A stretch of DNA of 7,313 nt from CAYXEN01 sp964464035. GTDB lineage: Bacteria > Krumholzibacteriota > Krumholzibacteriia > WVZY01. Shown here one piece after another: positions 1-5,976 of this stretch. The notes beneath the pieces are model-generated. The model searched no databases and was not told where the DNA came from. It worked only from the letters and a program-made list of their open reading frames with translations. Each line of letters begins with the position of its first letter. The stretch's first letter is position 1. The stretch covers positions 1-7,313 of the forward strand of contig CAYXEN010000094.1 of assembly GCA_964464035.1 (NCBI GenBank). The letters run 5' to 3'. A program made the position numbers and the translations under genes.

Positions 1-72
<72 letters not shown>

Positions 73-89
73 GCATTGGCTTTTTCATT

Positions 90-117
90 ATGATAACCGC
101 ATCCCGGCGGATGTCAA
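90..117 (-). promoter_or_regulatory. Sigma-70 type promoter of the tRNA-fMet gene
   Basis: On the minus strand a perfect -35 box TTGACA (112-117) is followed by a 16-bp spacer and a -10 box TATCAT (90-95, five of six matches to TATAAT). The predicted start of transcription is near 83, giving a precursor leader of about 11 nt before the tRNA 5' end at 72. The promoter lies in the 70-bp gap after the septum gene, so the tRNA need not depend on read-through from eno. Confidence 0.8.
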
Positions 118-142
118 GCGGAATAGACGAATAGCGATGGGT

Positions 143-586
143 TCATCTCTTCTCGGGAGTCTCCTCGCCCGATCGGGGCACGATCTTGTAGACCTTGTCG
201 CCCGGGCGGATATAGCCGTATTTCTCCCGGCCGAGCTTCTCCATGAAGAAAGGGTCCGTCTCGAGCAGGCCGATGTCGCGCTCCAGGAGCGCCGCCTGCT
301 TGCGCAGGGAGGTGAGGTTTTCCTCGAGGGCCGCTTGTTTCTTCTTGAGAATGAATATGCGGATGGCCCCGCCGTCGCCGAGGACGAAAGTATAGATAAG
401 GGTTGCAAGTATCAGGAAGAAGAAGAACTTCTGGAGCCCCTCGCTTATCTCGGCGTGGTGCTGGTAGAACTTGCGAAGGAACGGCGAGTTCTTGAGTCTC
501 CCGCCCGATGCGATCGAGCCCTTGCGCTTGGTCCCCGATCTCTTGCGGGGGGGACGTTTTCCCGTTCGCGTGTCCCAGTATCTCAT
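143..586 (-). CDS. ftsB: FtsB/DivIC-family septum formation initiator
   Basis: Encodes a predicted 147-residue bitopic inner-membrane protein of the septum-initiator family, which forms the FtsB-FtsL-FtsQ type divisome subcomplex. The N-terminal 50 residues are unusually long, basic and low complexity (R/K/G rich) and would lie in the cytoplasm. One transmembrane helix follows at about 53-70 (FFFFLILATLIYTFVLG), then a coiled coil at about 75-110 (LKKKQAALEENLTSLRKQ). The family end motif comes next (about 111-136), with DPFFMEKLGREKYGYIRPGD and then KVYKIVP. It is about 40 residues longer than E. coli FtsB, mainly through the basic N terminus. I chose ATG at 586. The frame stays open upstream into eno, but that extension is not family-like, and no clear Shine-Dalgarno is seen before 586, so the start is uncertain. 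It lies 70 bp after eno, an order also found in Gammaproteobacteria. DivIC is the alternative name. Confidence 0.88.
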   Translation of the reverse strand: MRYWDTRTGKRPPRKRSGTKRKGSIASGGRLKNSPFLRKFYQHHAEISEGLQKFFFFLILATLIYTFVLGDGGAIRIFILKKKQAALEENLTSLRKQAALLERDIGLLETDPFFMEKLGREKYGYIRPGDKVYKIVPRSGEETPEKR

Positions 587-620
587 AGAAGCGAATTGGT
601 TCAGGTTTATGTATCCGAAG

Positions 621-637
621 CCCGCACCTTGCGCGGG
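621..637 (-). other. Small hairpin between eno and ftsB
   Basis: Inverted repeat CCCGC/GCGGG (621-625 and 633-637) with a 7-nt loop lies in the eno-ftsB gap. No T-run follows it, so it is not an intrinsic terminator. It could be a processing or mRNA-stability element in an eno-ftsB transcript. Five base pairs is a weak signal in GC-rich DNA. Confidence 0.25.
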
Positions 638-656
638 ACGGTGATGACGAGCTCGA

Positions 657-1934
657 TCACTTGAACAGGCTCCAGCCGGGGAATACCCCCACGCTCCCAA
701 GCTCCTCTTCTATCCGCAGAAGTTCGTTGTACTTCGCTATCCTTTCGCTCCTGCAGACGCTTCCCGTCTTGATCTGGCCGGAATTGGTCGCCACGGCCAC
801 GTGGGCGATGGTCGCATCCTCGGTTTCGCCGCTCCGGTGGGATATCACGTACGTGAAGCCCGAGCGCTTGGCGGTGTCTATCGTCTCCAGGGTCTCCGTC
901 AGGGTCCCGATCTGGTTGAGCTTTATGAGGATCGAATTGGCGGACCCTTGCTCGATGCCCTTGCGCAGTCTCTCCTTGTTGGTGACGAAGATGTCGTCCC
1001 CCACCAGCTGGACTTTGCCTCCCAGGGCGGAATTGAGATTCTTCCACCCCTCCCAGTCGTCTTCCGCGAGACCGTCTTCGATCGAGACGATGGGGTACTG
1101 GTCGACCCAGCGGGAATAGAACTCGATCATCTCGTCCGCCGTGAGCGCCTTGCCCCCTTCGGACTCGAGGACGTACTTGCCTTCCTTGAAGAAAGAGCTC
1201 GCGGCGGGGTCGAGCGCGATCGCTATGTCTTCGCCCGGCTTGTAACCGGCCCGCGCGATCCCCTCGAGTATCACCTCGATCGCTTCGACATTCGACTTGA
1301 GATCGGGAGCGAAGCCGCCTTCGTCCCCGACGGCCGTGCTGTAGCCTTTTTCCTTGAGATACTTCTTCATCGCGTGGAAGGTCTCCGCCCCCATCCTGAG
1401 CGACTCGGCGAAGCAATCCGCGCCGAGCGGCATTATCATGAATTCCTGGAGATCGACGCTGTTGTCCGCGTGCATTCCGCCGTTCAGGACGTTCATCATC
1501 GGAACGGGCAGAGTTCGCGCGAATACGCCGCCTATGTGCTGGTAGAGGGGAAGATCGAGCGCTTCGGACGCCGCCTTGGCCACTGCGAGCGAGACTCCCA
1601 GGATCGCGTTGGCACCGAGCTTGGACTTGTTGGGGGTGCCGTCGATCTCGATGAGAAGGTCGTCTATGTAGGCCTGGTCGGTTGCGTCGAGGTCGAGCAG
1701 CTTGGGAGCTATGACCTCGTTCACGTTGTCGACGGCCTTGGTTACTCCCTTGCCGAGGTAACGGTTCTTGTCCTTGTCCCTGAGCTCGAGAGCCTCGTGC
1801 ACGCCCGTGGACGCTCCCGAGGGAACGGCCGCCCTGCCCAAGGCCCCGCATTGAAGTCCCACGTCCACCTCGATCGTCGGGTTTCCCCGCGAATCGAGAA
1901 TCTCTCTGGCTTGTATGAATTCGATACTCGTCAT
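657..1934 (-). CDS. eno: Enolase (phosphopyruvate hydratase)
   Basis: Converts 2-phosphoglycerate to phosphoenolpyruvate in glycolysis and gluconeogenesis. It is cytosolic, Mg-dependent and normally a dimer or octamer. The predicted 425 residues match the family length. Conserved segments are present in order: SGASTG (39-44), HADN (155-158), GDEGGFAP with the catalytic acid E205 (equivalent to E. coli E209), and the Mg ligands D242 (ALDPAAS), E286 (SIEDGL) and D313 (VGDDIF). The signature ILIKLNQIGTLTET carries catalytic base K338 (E. coli K342), followed by SHRSGETED and the KTGS...RSERIAKYN segment. ATG at 1934 is preceded by AGGTG with 5-nt spacing. The C-terminal tail after IEEEL (GSVGVFPGWSLFK) is divergent, as is usual there. 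It is transcribed from the promoter at 2099-2127, away from the sigma-factor operon, and ftsB and tRNA-fMet follow on the same strand. Confidence 0.99.
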   Translation of the reverse strand: MTSIEFIQAREILDSRGNPTIEVDVGLQCGALGRAAVPSGASTGVHEALELRDKDKNRYLGKGVTKAVDNVNEVIAPKLLDLDATDQAYIDDLLIEIDGTPNKSKLGANAILGVSLAVAKAASEALDLPLYQHIGGVFARTLPVPMMNVLNGGMHADNSVDLQEFMIMPLGADCFAESLRMGAETFHAMKKYLKEKGYSTAVGDEGGFAPDLKSNVEAIEVILEGIARAGYKPGEDIAIALDPAASSFFKEGKYVLESEGGKALTADEMIEFYSRWVDQYPIVSIEDGLAEDDWEGWKNLNSALGGKVQLVGDDIFVTNKERLRKGIEQGSANSILIKLNQIGTLTETLETIDTAKRSGFTYVISHRSGETEDATIAHVAVATNSGQIKTGSVCRSERIAKYNELLRIEEELGSVGVFPGWSLFK

Positions 1935-2055
1935 ATTTGCACCTGCCGTTGGAATGTATGGTCGGAAGAAATCTTTTCAAACAATTCGGATCGTCGCGTG
2001 TATTCCGTGCCATCGATGCCGGAGCGCCGGTGCACGTATTTGCGCGCGGTGAACA

Positions 2056-2080
2056 CGCGCGGTGGCCCGGCACCGCTGCG
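2056..2080 (-). other. GC-rich hairpin near the 5' end of the eno leader
   Basis: A 6-bp stem GCGGTG/CACCGC (2059-2064 with 2071-2076, loop of 6) extends by three more G:C pairs past a single bulged base (2077). It would sit about 12 nt into the predicted eno transcript. A 9-bp direct repeat CGCGCGGTG also occurs here (2043-2051 and 2056-2064). No gene, RNA family or T-run is recognisable in the rest of 1935-2098. It could be a 5'-protecting mRNA hairpin or chance folding in GC-rich DNA. Confidence 0.4.
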
Positions 2081-2098
2081 CGCACGCTCCAAGGGCAA

Positions 2099-2127
2099 AC
2101 TCTATGAACAGGGTCGTTTGGTGTCAA
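2099..2127 (-). promoter_or_regulatory. Sigma-70 type promoter of eno
   Basis: On the minus strand a perfect -35 TTGACA (2122-2127) stands 17 bp from a -10 TAGAGT (2099-2104, four of six). Predicted initiation near 2092 leaves an untranslated leader of about 158 nt before the eno ATG at 1934. It begins only 7 bp from the terminator stem at 2134-2160. Confidence 0.7.
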
Positions 2128-2133
2128 GAGATT

Positions 2134-2160
2134 AAAACGCCCCGCGGATCGGGGCGTTTT
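2134..2160. terminator. Bidirectional intrinsic terminator between divergent promoters
   Basis: A perfect 11-bp stem AAAACGCCCCG/CGGGGCGTTTT encloses the loop CGGAT. It is GC-rich in the core and ends in T4 on either strand, so it can act in both directions. Unusually it ends no visible gene: it lies between the divergent eno and sigma-factor promoters. It can only stop antisense or stray transcription, or act as a barrier between the two units. Confidence 0.82.
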
Positions 2161-2196
2161 CCCGAGACTCTTGCTCTTTGTAGCTTCCCGGTGCTG

Positions 2197-2205
2197 TGCT
2201 AGAAT
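2197..2205 (+). promoter_or_regulatory. Extended -10 promoter of the ECF sigma gene
   Basis: TGC-TAGAAT: the -10 hexamer TAGAAT (2200-2205) matches TATAAT at five of six positions and has the TGn extension. No good -35 box is found at 16-18 bp, which fits an extended -10 promoter. Initiation near 2212 would leave a leader of only about 16 nt, just enough for the Shine-Dalgarno. No ECF-type -35 (GGAAC-like) is seen here, so direct autoregulation by the encoded sigma is not supported at this site. Confidence 0.55.
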
Positions 2206-2216
2206 CGTCCGACCTC

Positions 2217-2222
2217 GGGAGA
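2217..2222 (+). promoter_or_regulatory. Shine-Dalgarno that selects the TTG start of the sigma gene
   Basis: GGGAGA stands 6 nt (measured from GGAG) before TTG at 2228. This favours the short form over the in-frame TTG at 2171. That earlier TTG lies upstream of the predicted promoter and would add 19 residues (LLFVASRCC...) foreign to ECF sigma factors. Confidence 0.65.
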
Positions 2223-2227
2223 CGGCC

Positions 2228-2800
2228 TTGGGTACGGAAAACGACAAGAAACTAGTGGAAGACGCGCTCCGCGGCGACGAGAACGCTTTCCGGTCGCTGC
2301 TGGAGAAGTACGAGCACGCAGTCTATTCGATTTGCCTGCGGATGGTGAGAAACCGCGAAGACGCCCGAGACCTGGCGCAGGATGCTTTCGTCAGAGTCTT
2401 CAGGATGCTTCGGAAGTACGATCCGAGGTATGCTTTTTCCACGTGGCTATACAAGATAACTTCCAATCTCTGCATCGACTACCTGCGCAAGCGCAGGCTC
2501 CCCTTGGTGGCGCTGGACGAGCCGCTTTCCGGCAAAGAGGGAGAGTTCCAACGCCAAGTCGAATCTCCCGGCGCGAATCCGGAGGAGAAGCTGATGAAGG
2601 TCGAGGCGGTCAAGATGCTCGAGGACGCCATCCAAGCGCTTCCACCGCACTACCGGCTGATGATTCTTCTCAGGCACCAGGAGGAGCTTTCCTACGAGGA
2701 GATAGCGGCGACTCTCGAGGTCCCGATCGGCACTGTGAAGGCGAGGATCCACCGGGCCAGGTCGATGCTCAGGTCCATCCTCGAGGAGATGGATGATTAG
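2228..2800 (+). CDS. ECF (extracytoplasmic function) RNA polymerase sigma factor
   Basis: A predicted 190-residue sigma-70 family protein of group IV (RpoE/SigW-like), which directs RNA polymerase to a stress or envelope regulon. Region 2 spans about 22-90: LLEKYEHAVYSICLRMVRN, then the core-binding segment DARDLAQDAFVRVFR, then the -10 recognition part (STWLYKITSNLCIDYLRKRR). A hydrophilic linker (about 91-125) joins it to region 4 at about 128-182. Region 4 contains LPPHYRLMILLRH and a helix-turn-helix, LSYEEIAATLEVPIGTVKAR, that would read the -35 element. There is no region 1.1, 3 or C-terminal extension. The TTG start at 2228 is chosen from its Shine-Dalgarno. Its likely partner is the zinc-finger anti-sigma at 4126, but an unrelated secreted protein gene lies between them, unlike the usual adjacent sigma/anti-sigma pair. 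Its exact ECF subgroup cannot be told by eye. Confidence 0.96.
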   Translation: MGTENDKKLVEDALRGDENAFRSLLEKYEHAVYSICLRMVRNREDARDLAQDAFVRVFRMLRKYDPRYAFSTWLYKITSNLCIDYLRKRRLPLVALDEPLSGKEGEFQRQVESPGANPEEKLMKVEAVKMLEDAIQALPPHYRLMILLRHQEELSYEEIAATLEVPIGTVKARIHRARSMLRSILEEMDD

Positions 2801-2971
2801 CTATGTCGCATGTATTACTGTATCAAGCATTTCAAGCTATTGTTTAAGTTAGGAGGCAGGCGCTGGTGCGCCGGGAAGTTTGCTAAAAACTTTTTCCGCT
2901 CCGTCTCGTAATAACTTAGAGCCGGGTGACGACCCGGGCGGCGGAACGGAAGCAGTATAGGAGATGGTGAA
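2801..2971 (+). other. Structured, AT-richer intergenic leader before the DUF4097 gene
   Basis: This 171-bp gap is more AT-rich than its neighbours and holds three successive inverted repeats. They are GGCGC/GCGCC (2859-2872, loop 4), AAGTTT/AAACTT (2876-2892, loop 5, followed by TTT) and CCGGGT/ACCCGG (2922-2937, loop 4). A good Shine-Dalgarno AGGAG (2959-2963) follows, 8 nt before the ATG at 2972. The middle repeat with its T-run could be a weak attenuator or a protein-binding operator. I found no convincing sigma-70 or ECF promoter, though this is where an ECF-dependent one for the downstream genes would be expected. Confidence 0.4.
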
Positions 2972-4117
2972 ATGAAACGAATTTCCTGCATGGCATTCCG
3001 AGACAAGTCCCGGCTTCTCTATGGAACCGGGCCGGCGGTCGCGTTGGCGCTCACCTTGGGCGTGTCTCTCGTCTTTCTTCCCATGTTCGCCTCCGCGTCC
3101 TCCGTCAAGCGGACCGAGGAAGTGAAGAAGGAAATAAAGGTCGGCGGCCAATCGATCATAGAGATACGGAATGCGAAGGGTTCTACCAAGGTTCTCGGCA
3201 AGAATCACCTGCGTTCGATCCGCCTCGTCGCAGTGAAGAAAGTAAAGGCGGACGACGCCGAGACGGCCGCCGAGCTGCTAAGGGAACTCAGGATCGAGGT
3301 GAACACCAAGAAGGACAAGATCTCGATCGTCACCAAATACCCGGAGAAGAGACGCCGGAGAAAAAGCTTCCTCGGTTTCTTGAAATCCATCGGCCGTTCG
3401 GCTTACATAGATTACTTCATTGAAGTGCCCGAGAATCTCAACGTTCACGTGGCGAGTTCAAGCGGCGACGTCGAGGTTCTGAGCATCGAGGGCGATGCCG
3501 TCGTGAACAGCGCCAGCGGTGACGTGGTTGCAAAGGTGGTGGGAGGGAACGTAACAATAGGATTGTCCAGCGGTGACGTCGATGTCGACGAAGTGGGCGG
3601 CGATCTCAATGCGCAGACTGCGAGCGGCGACGTCGATATCACGAACGTCTCCGGGAACGTCAACGCCAGCACGTCGAGCGGGGACATGCATATCGCGAAT
3701 GTAAGCGGAGACGCCGTCCTGGGCCTCGTGAGCGGAGATCTCAAACTCAACAACTGCGAGGGAAACGTTACCGTGGGAAGTTCGAGCGGGGACATGACCA
3801 TCCATGACGTAGGGGGCGACTTGAAGGCGAGTTCATCGAGCGGGGATATTGTGCTTGTATTTTCGCCGGTGGGCAAACATGATTACAGTTTGAGTACGGC
3901 GAGCGGCGACGTGAACGTGAAGTTCCACGCTTCGAAGGGATACGGTTTCGTTCTCGACGTCACTACGGCGAGCGGCACGATAAGCGGCGACATGACGATA
4001 AAGATGGATAAAATGAGCAGGCGCAGGCTGCGCGGAATCGTCGGGAACGGAGGATCATCCCTCGTCATCTCGACGGCCAGCGGCAGCGTCAATCTCAGGG
4101 AGATACCGGGGAAATAG
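2972..4117 (+). CDS. Secreted DUF4097 beta-solenoid repeat protein
   Basis: A predicted 381-residue exported protein of the DUF4097 (adhesin-like, beta-strand repeat) type; its biochemical role is unknown. It starts with a long Sec signal (basic n-region, hydrophobic core about 21-40, ASA-S cleavage site near 43). A short lead-in domain (about 45-160) follows, with the basic patch EKRRRRK near 125-131. Residues 164-292 then form a strikingly regular right-handed-solenoid-like array. SGD motifs have their Gly at 165, 183, 201, 219, 237, 255, 273 and 291, exactly 18 apart, and a second turn G(D/N) sits midway, so Gly recurs every 9 residues. Irregular SG turns continue at 312, 335 and 371. No membrane anchor or lipobox Cys is evident at the cleavage site. 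ATG at 2972 has AGGAG 8 nt upstream. It ends 8 bp before the anti-sigma gene, so the two are probably co-transcribed. A periplasmic or surface scaffold or sensor role is inference. Confidence 0.85.
   Translation: MKRISCMAFRDKSRLLYGTGPAVALALTLGVSLVFLPMFASASSVKRTEEVKKEIKVGGQSIIEIRNAKGSTKVLGKNHLRSIRLVAVKKVKADDAETAAELLRELRIEVNTKKDKISIVTKYPEKRRRRKSFLGFLKSIGRSAYIDYFIEVPENLNVHVASSSGDVEVLSIEGDAVVNSASGDVVAKVVGGNVTIGLSSGDVDVDEVGGDLNAQTASGDVDITNVSGNVNASTSSGDMHIANVSGDAVLGLVSGDLKLNNCEGNVTVGSSSGDMTIHDVGGDLKASSSSGDIVLVFSPVGKHDYSLSTASGDVNVKFHASKGYGFVLDVTTASGTISGDMTIKMDKMSRRRLRGIVGNGGSSLVISTASGSVNLREIPGK
3461..3838 (+). repeat. Seven 54-bp coding repeats (18-residue SGD units)
   Basis: Seven full 54-bp units begin with AGC-GGN-GA(C/T) at 3461, 3515, 3569, 3623, 3677, 3731 and 3785, and an eighth begins at 3839. 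Each encodes S-G-D, then alternating small/hydrophobic strand residues, then a mid-unit turn (xG[DN]) 9 residues on. The DNA outside the turn codons is well diverged. The array is therefore an old, selection-maintained protein repeat and not a recent tandem duplication or slippage tract. Confidence 0.85.
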
Positions 4118-4125
4118 AATGAAGG

Positions 4126-4788
4126 ATGGAAGAATTGAAGTGCGAAGAAGTATCCGATAAGATTCTTGACTACGTGGAAGGTTTGCTTTCCCCTTCCGAG
4201 GCGGAAGACGTGGAGTCGCACGTCCGTGCGTGCCCCCGTTGTTCCCGTGAAGCGGATGCTGAGCGCGATGCGATAGCATTGCTCTCCCGCCTCGAGAGAG
4301 TCGAGGCGCCGAAGGGCTTCGAGCAGGATGTACTTCGCAGGATCGAGTCTCTCTTGAAGCCGAGGAAGGGATCCGCCGCCGCGATCCTGGACCTCGCCGC
4401 TTTCATCGTGAGCCGTATCCCCCGGAGGGTGGCTTACCCGCTGGCGGGCATACTCCTCGCGCTCGGTATCTACCTGCCTGCCGTGGAGTTGTGGGGCGGC
4501 GCGAGGGAAGGCATAGCAGCAATGGCGGTCTGGATGTCGCACGCACTCATAGCCGCGCGCGACTACGTCCGCGGATTCGATTTCCTCTACCGTCTTTTCG
4601 AGATGCTCGAAAAAGACGTTACGTTGGCGGGTAGGATCGTGCAATCTCTTTATGCCGTGGCTTTGTCGTCCGGGGAGCAAATGCTTCTCCCCGGTATTCT
4701 ATTGATCGCCTTCGCGAGTACGCTCGGCGTATTGATCGCGAGGAACCTGCGAAAAAGGAGACCCCACAATGCACTTTTCTTCGTCTAG
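4126..4788 (+). CDS. Membrane-anchored zinc-finger anti-sigma factor (zf-HC2)
   Basis: A predicted 220-residue protein whose cytoplasmic N terminus is a ZAS/zf-HC2 anti-sigma domain. C6 is followed by H32-x3-C36-x2-C39 (SHVRACPRCSRE), the zinc site that typically clamps an ECF sigma factor. A helical linker (41-80) leads to a transmembrane helix at about 102-121 (VAYPLAGILLALGIYLPAV). A roughly 65-residue, partly hydrophobic region follows, then a probable second helix at about 187-206 with a basic C-terminal tail (RNLRKRR), consistent with both ends in the cytoplasm. ATG at 4126 has a purine run directly against it and no spacing. TTG at 4135, with AAGGA 8 nt upstream, would give MKCEEVSD..., closer to the usual M-x-C start of this family. 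It starts 8 bp after the DUF4097 gene and overlaps the next gene by 20 bp. Its target is presumably the sigma factor at 2228; this is inferred from context. Confidence 0.88.
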   Translation: MEELKCEEVSDKILDYVEGLLSPSEAEDVESHVRACPRCSREADAERDAIALLSRLERVEAPKGFEQDVLRRIESLLKPRKGSAAAILDLAAFIVSRIPRRVAYPLAGILLALGIYLPAVELWGGAREGIAAMAVWMSHALIAARDYVRGFDFLYRLFEMLEKDVTLAGRIVQSLYAVALSSGEQMLLPGILLIAFASTLGVLIARNLRKRRPHNALFFV

Positions 4789-5920
4789 CAGATTGCCGGT
4801 GTTCTCGGGCATAGTGGCCCTGGCGGCGATGCTGTTCGTGTGTCCCGGCCCGGCTGCCCATGCCGAAAAGGCGGACACGGTGTCCATCGAGGGAAAGATC
4901 GGCCGGGACGGCAAGAGGGTGAAGATACACATAAGCGACGAGGGCATCAGCGTCGAAGCGGGAGAAGGACACGAAAAAGTCATCGAGGCCAGGGATGGAG
5001 AAACGGTCTCTGGTGAAACCTCCAGGCGACGCAACCGGGAGAGATCCAACGATATCGTCAAGTTCGGAGAGGATGTCTTCGTAGACAAGGACGAAGTGGT
5101 GGCCGGCGACCTGGTCGTTTTCGGAGGGGACGCCACGGTGCTGGGCAGAGTCATGGGGGACGTCGTCGTCTTCGGAGGCGACTTGAACCTGCGTTCCGGA
5201 GCCGAGATCAACGGAGAGGCCGTCGTCATAGGAGGCAAGCTCAAGGAAGACTCCGACGCGGTGATACAAGGCGAAAGAGTCGTGATAAACACGTGGCTGC
5301 CGGTCTGGAGGTTGGGAGGCTTCATACATCAGGGTACCACCCTGATCGGGCTGGTCGGGGTCGTGGTCAAGTTCATCTTCGTTCTCATCTTGTCCTCCCT
5401 TGCTTTGCTGTTCATGAAGGAGAGGGTGAAGAAGAGTCGCGACTTCTTGAACGCGCAATATCTCCGCAGCTTCGGATGGGGGTTCGCGATATCTTTCGGT
5501 GCTATATTCATCATTCCCGTCTTGCTCATACTCCTGGCCATTACGATCATCGGTATTCCTCTGGACATACTGATCGCGTTCCTGCTCGTCGGGGTGCTCA
5601 TTCTCGCCTGGACCGTATTCGCCTACGACCTCGGCAAGCGCCTGGATGAAAGACTGGATCTGGCCATCGCCGGTCCTTTCTGGATACTTGCAGTGGGAAT
5701 GGCCGCTCTCCATCTGCCCATATTCGTGGGATACGGGTTGAGCATGTTTGCATTCCTCTCCCCGGTGGGTTTGGCCCTTAGGATTCTCGGCAAGGTGATC
5801 TTTCTCTTTGCATTCGTGACCGGCCTGGGAGCCCTGGTCATGAGCAAATTCGGAAAAAACACGATCACGTTCTCCGACGGAGAAAGCGCACCCCCGCCGG
5901 CTGCGCCCGCCGGTGAGTAG
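4769..5920 (+). CDS. Exported bactofilin-like repeat domain fused to multi-TM membrane domain
   Basis: A predicted 383-residue protein. A Sec signal peptide (hydrophobic core about 11-28, AHA cleavage near 32) leads to a charged extracytoplasmic stretch (about 33-108). A short beta-solenoid of bactofilin/polymer-forming type follows (about 112-175), with near-repeats GDLVVFGGDATVLGRVM, GDVVVFGGDLNLRSGAEIN and GEAVVIGGKLKEDSDAVIQ ending in GERVVIN. Four to five hydrophobic helices make up the C-terminal half (about 190-215, 238-260, 262-286, perhaps 301-322, and 335-357), then a Pro/Ala-rich tail. True bactofilins are cytoplasmic, so a signal peptide on this fold places the array in the periplasm. 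ATG at 4769 has AAGGAG 8 nt upstream, inside the preceding gene, which it overlaps by 20 bp, suggesting coupled translation. Such proteins are often labelled polymer-forming cytoskeletal protein or hypothetical. Precise function is unknown. Confidence 0.75.
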   Translation: MHFSSSSRLPVFSGIVALAAMLFVCPGPAAHAEKADTVSIEGKIGRDGKRVKIHISDEGISVEAGEGHEKVIEARDGETVSGETSRRRNRERSNDIVKFGEDVFVDKDEVVAGDLVVFGGDATVLGRVMGDVVVFGGDLNLRSGAEINGEAVVIGGKLKEDSDAVIQGERVVINTWLPVWRLGGFIHQGTTLIGLVGVVVKFIFVLILSSLALLFMKERVKKSRDFLNAQYLRSFGWGFAISFGAIFIIPVLLILLAITIIGIPLDILIAFLLVGVLILAWTVFAYDLGKRLDERLDLAIAGPFWILAVGMAALHLPIFVGYGLSMFAFLSPVGLALRILGKVIFLFAFVTGLGALVMSKFGKNTITFSDGESAPPPAAPAGE

Positions 5921-5956
5921 AAGCAGGGAGATTTTATCCTTTCCCCGAAAACGGCT

Positions 5957-5976
5957 TGCAAGTAAATTAGCTTGCA
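5957..5976 (+). promoter_or_regulatory. Inverted repeat overlapping the Omp85 start codon
   Basis: TGCAAG (5957-5962) pairs with CTTGCA (5971-5976) across an 8-nt loop TAAATTAG, and the second arm includes the A of the ATG. No Shine-Dalgarno lies in front of this ATG. The hairpin could mask the start, be a protein-binding site, or be fortuitous. Confidence 0.35.

Noticed and set aside
801..2135. Long plus-strand open frame (444 codons) across eno
   Set aside because: It is antisense to a clear enolase with all catalytic residues. Its translation has no recognisable domain and is a by-product of GC-rich codon use.
607..2247. Long minus-strand open frame (546 codons) overlapping eno in another frame
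   Set aside because: Its translation is low-complexity and R/G-rich, lies almost entirely inside eno, and would span the eno promoter and the terminator. It is a shadow frame.
2803..2847. 14-codon open frame right after the sigma stop (possible leader peptide)
   Set aside because: It starts at ATG 3 nt after the stop, but the only Shine-Dalgarno-like run is 14 nt away, and no regulatory codon run is visible. A frame this short is expected by chance.
2873..2920. ECF-type promoter (GGAA...CGTC) before the DUF4097 gene
   Set aside because: GGAAG and CGTC elements are present, but their spacing does not fit the usual 15-17 bp and the -35 lacks the AAC core. It is not supportable without other regulon members.
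3461..3910. Regularly spaced repeats resembling a CRISPR array
   Set aside because: The 54-bp periodicity is in frame with a continuous coding sequence and only the turn codons are conserved. There are no identical repeats with unique spacers.
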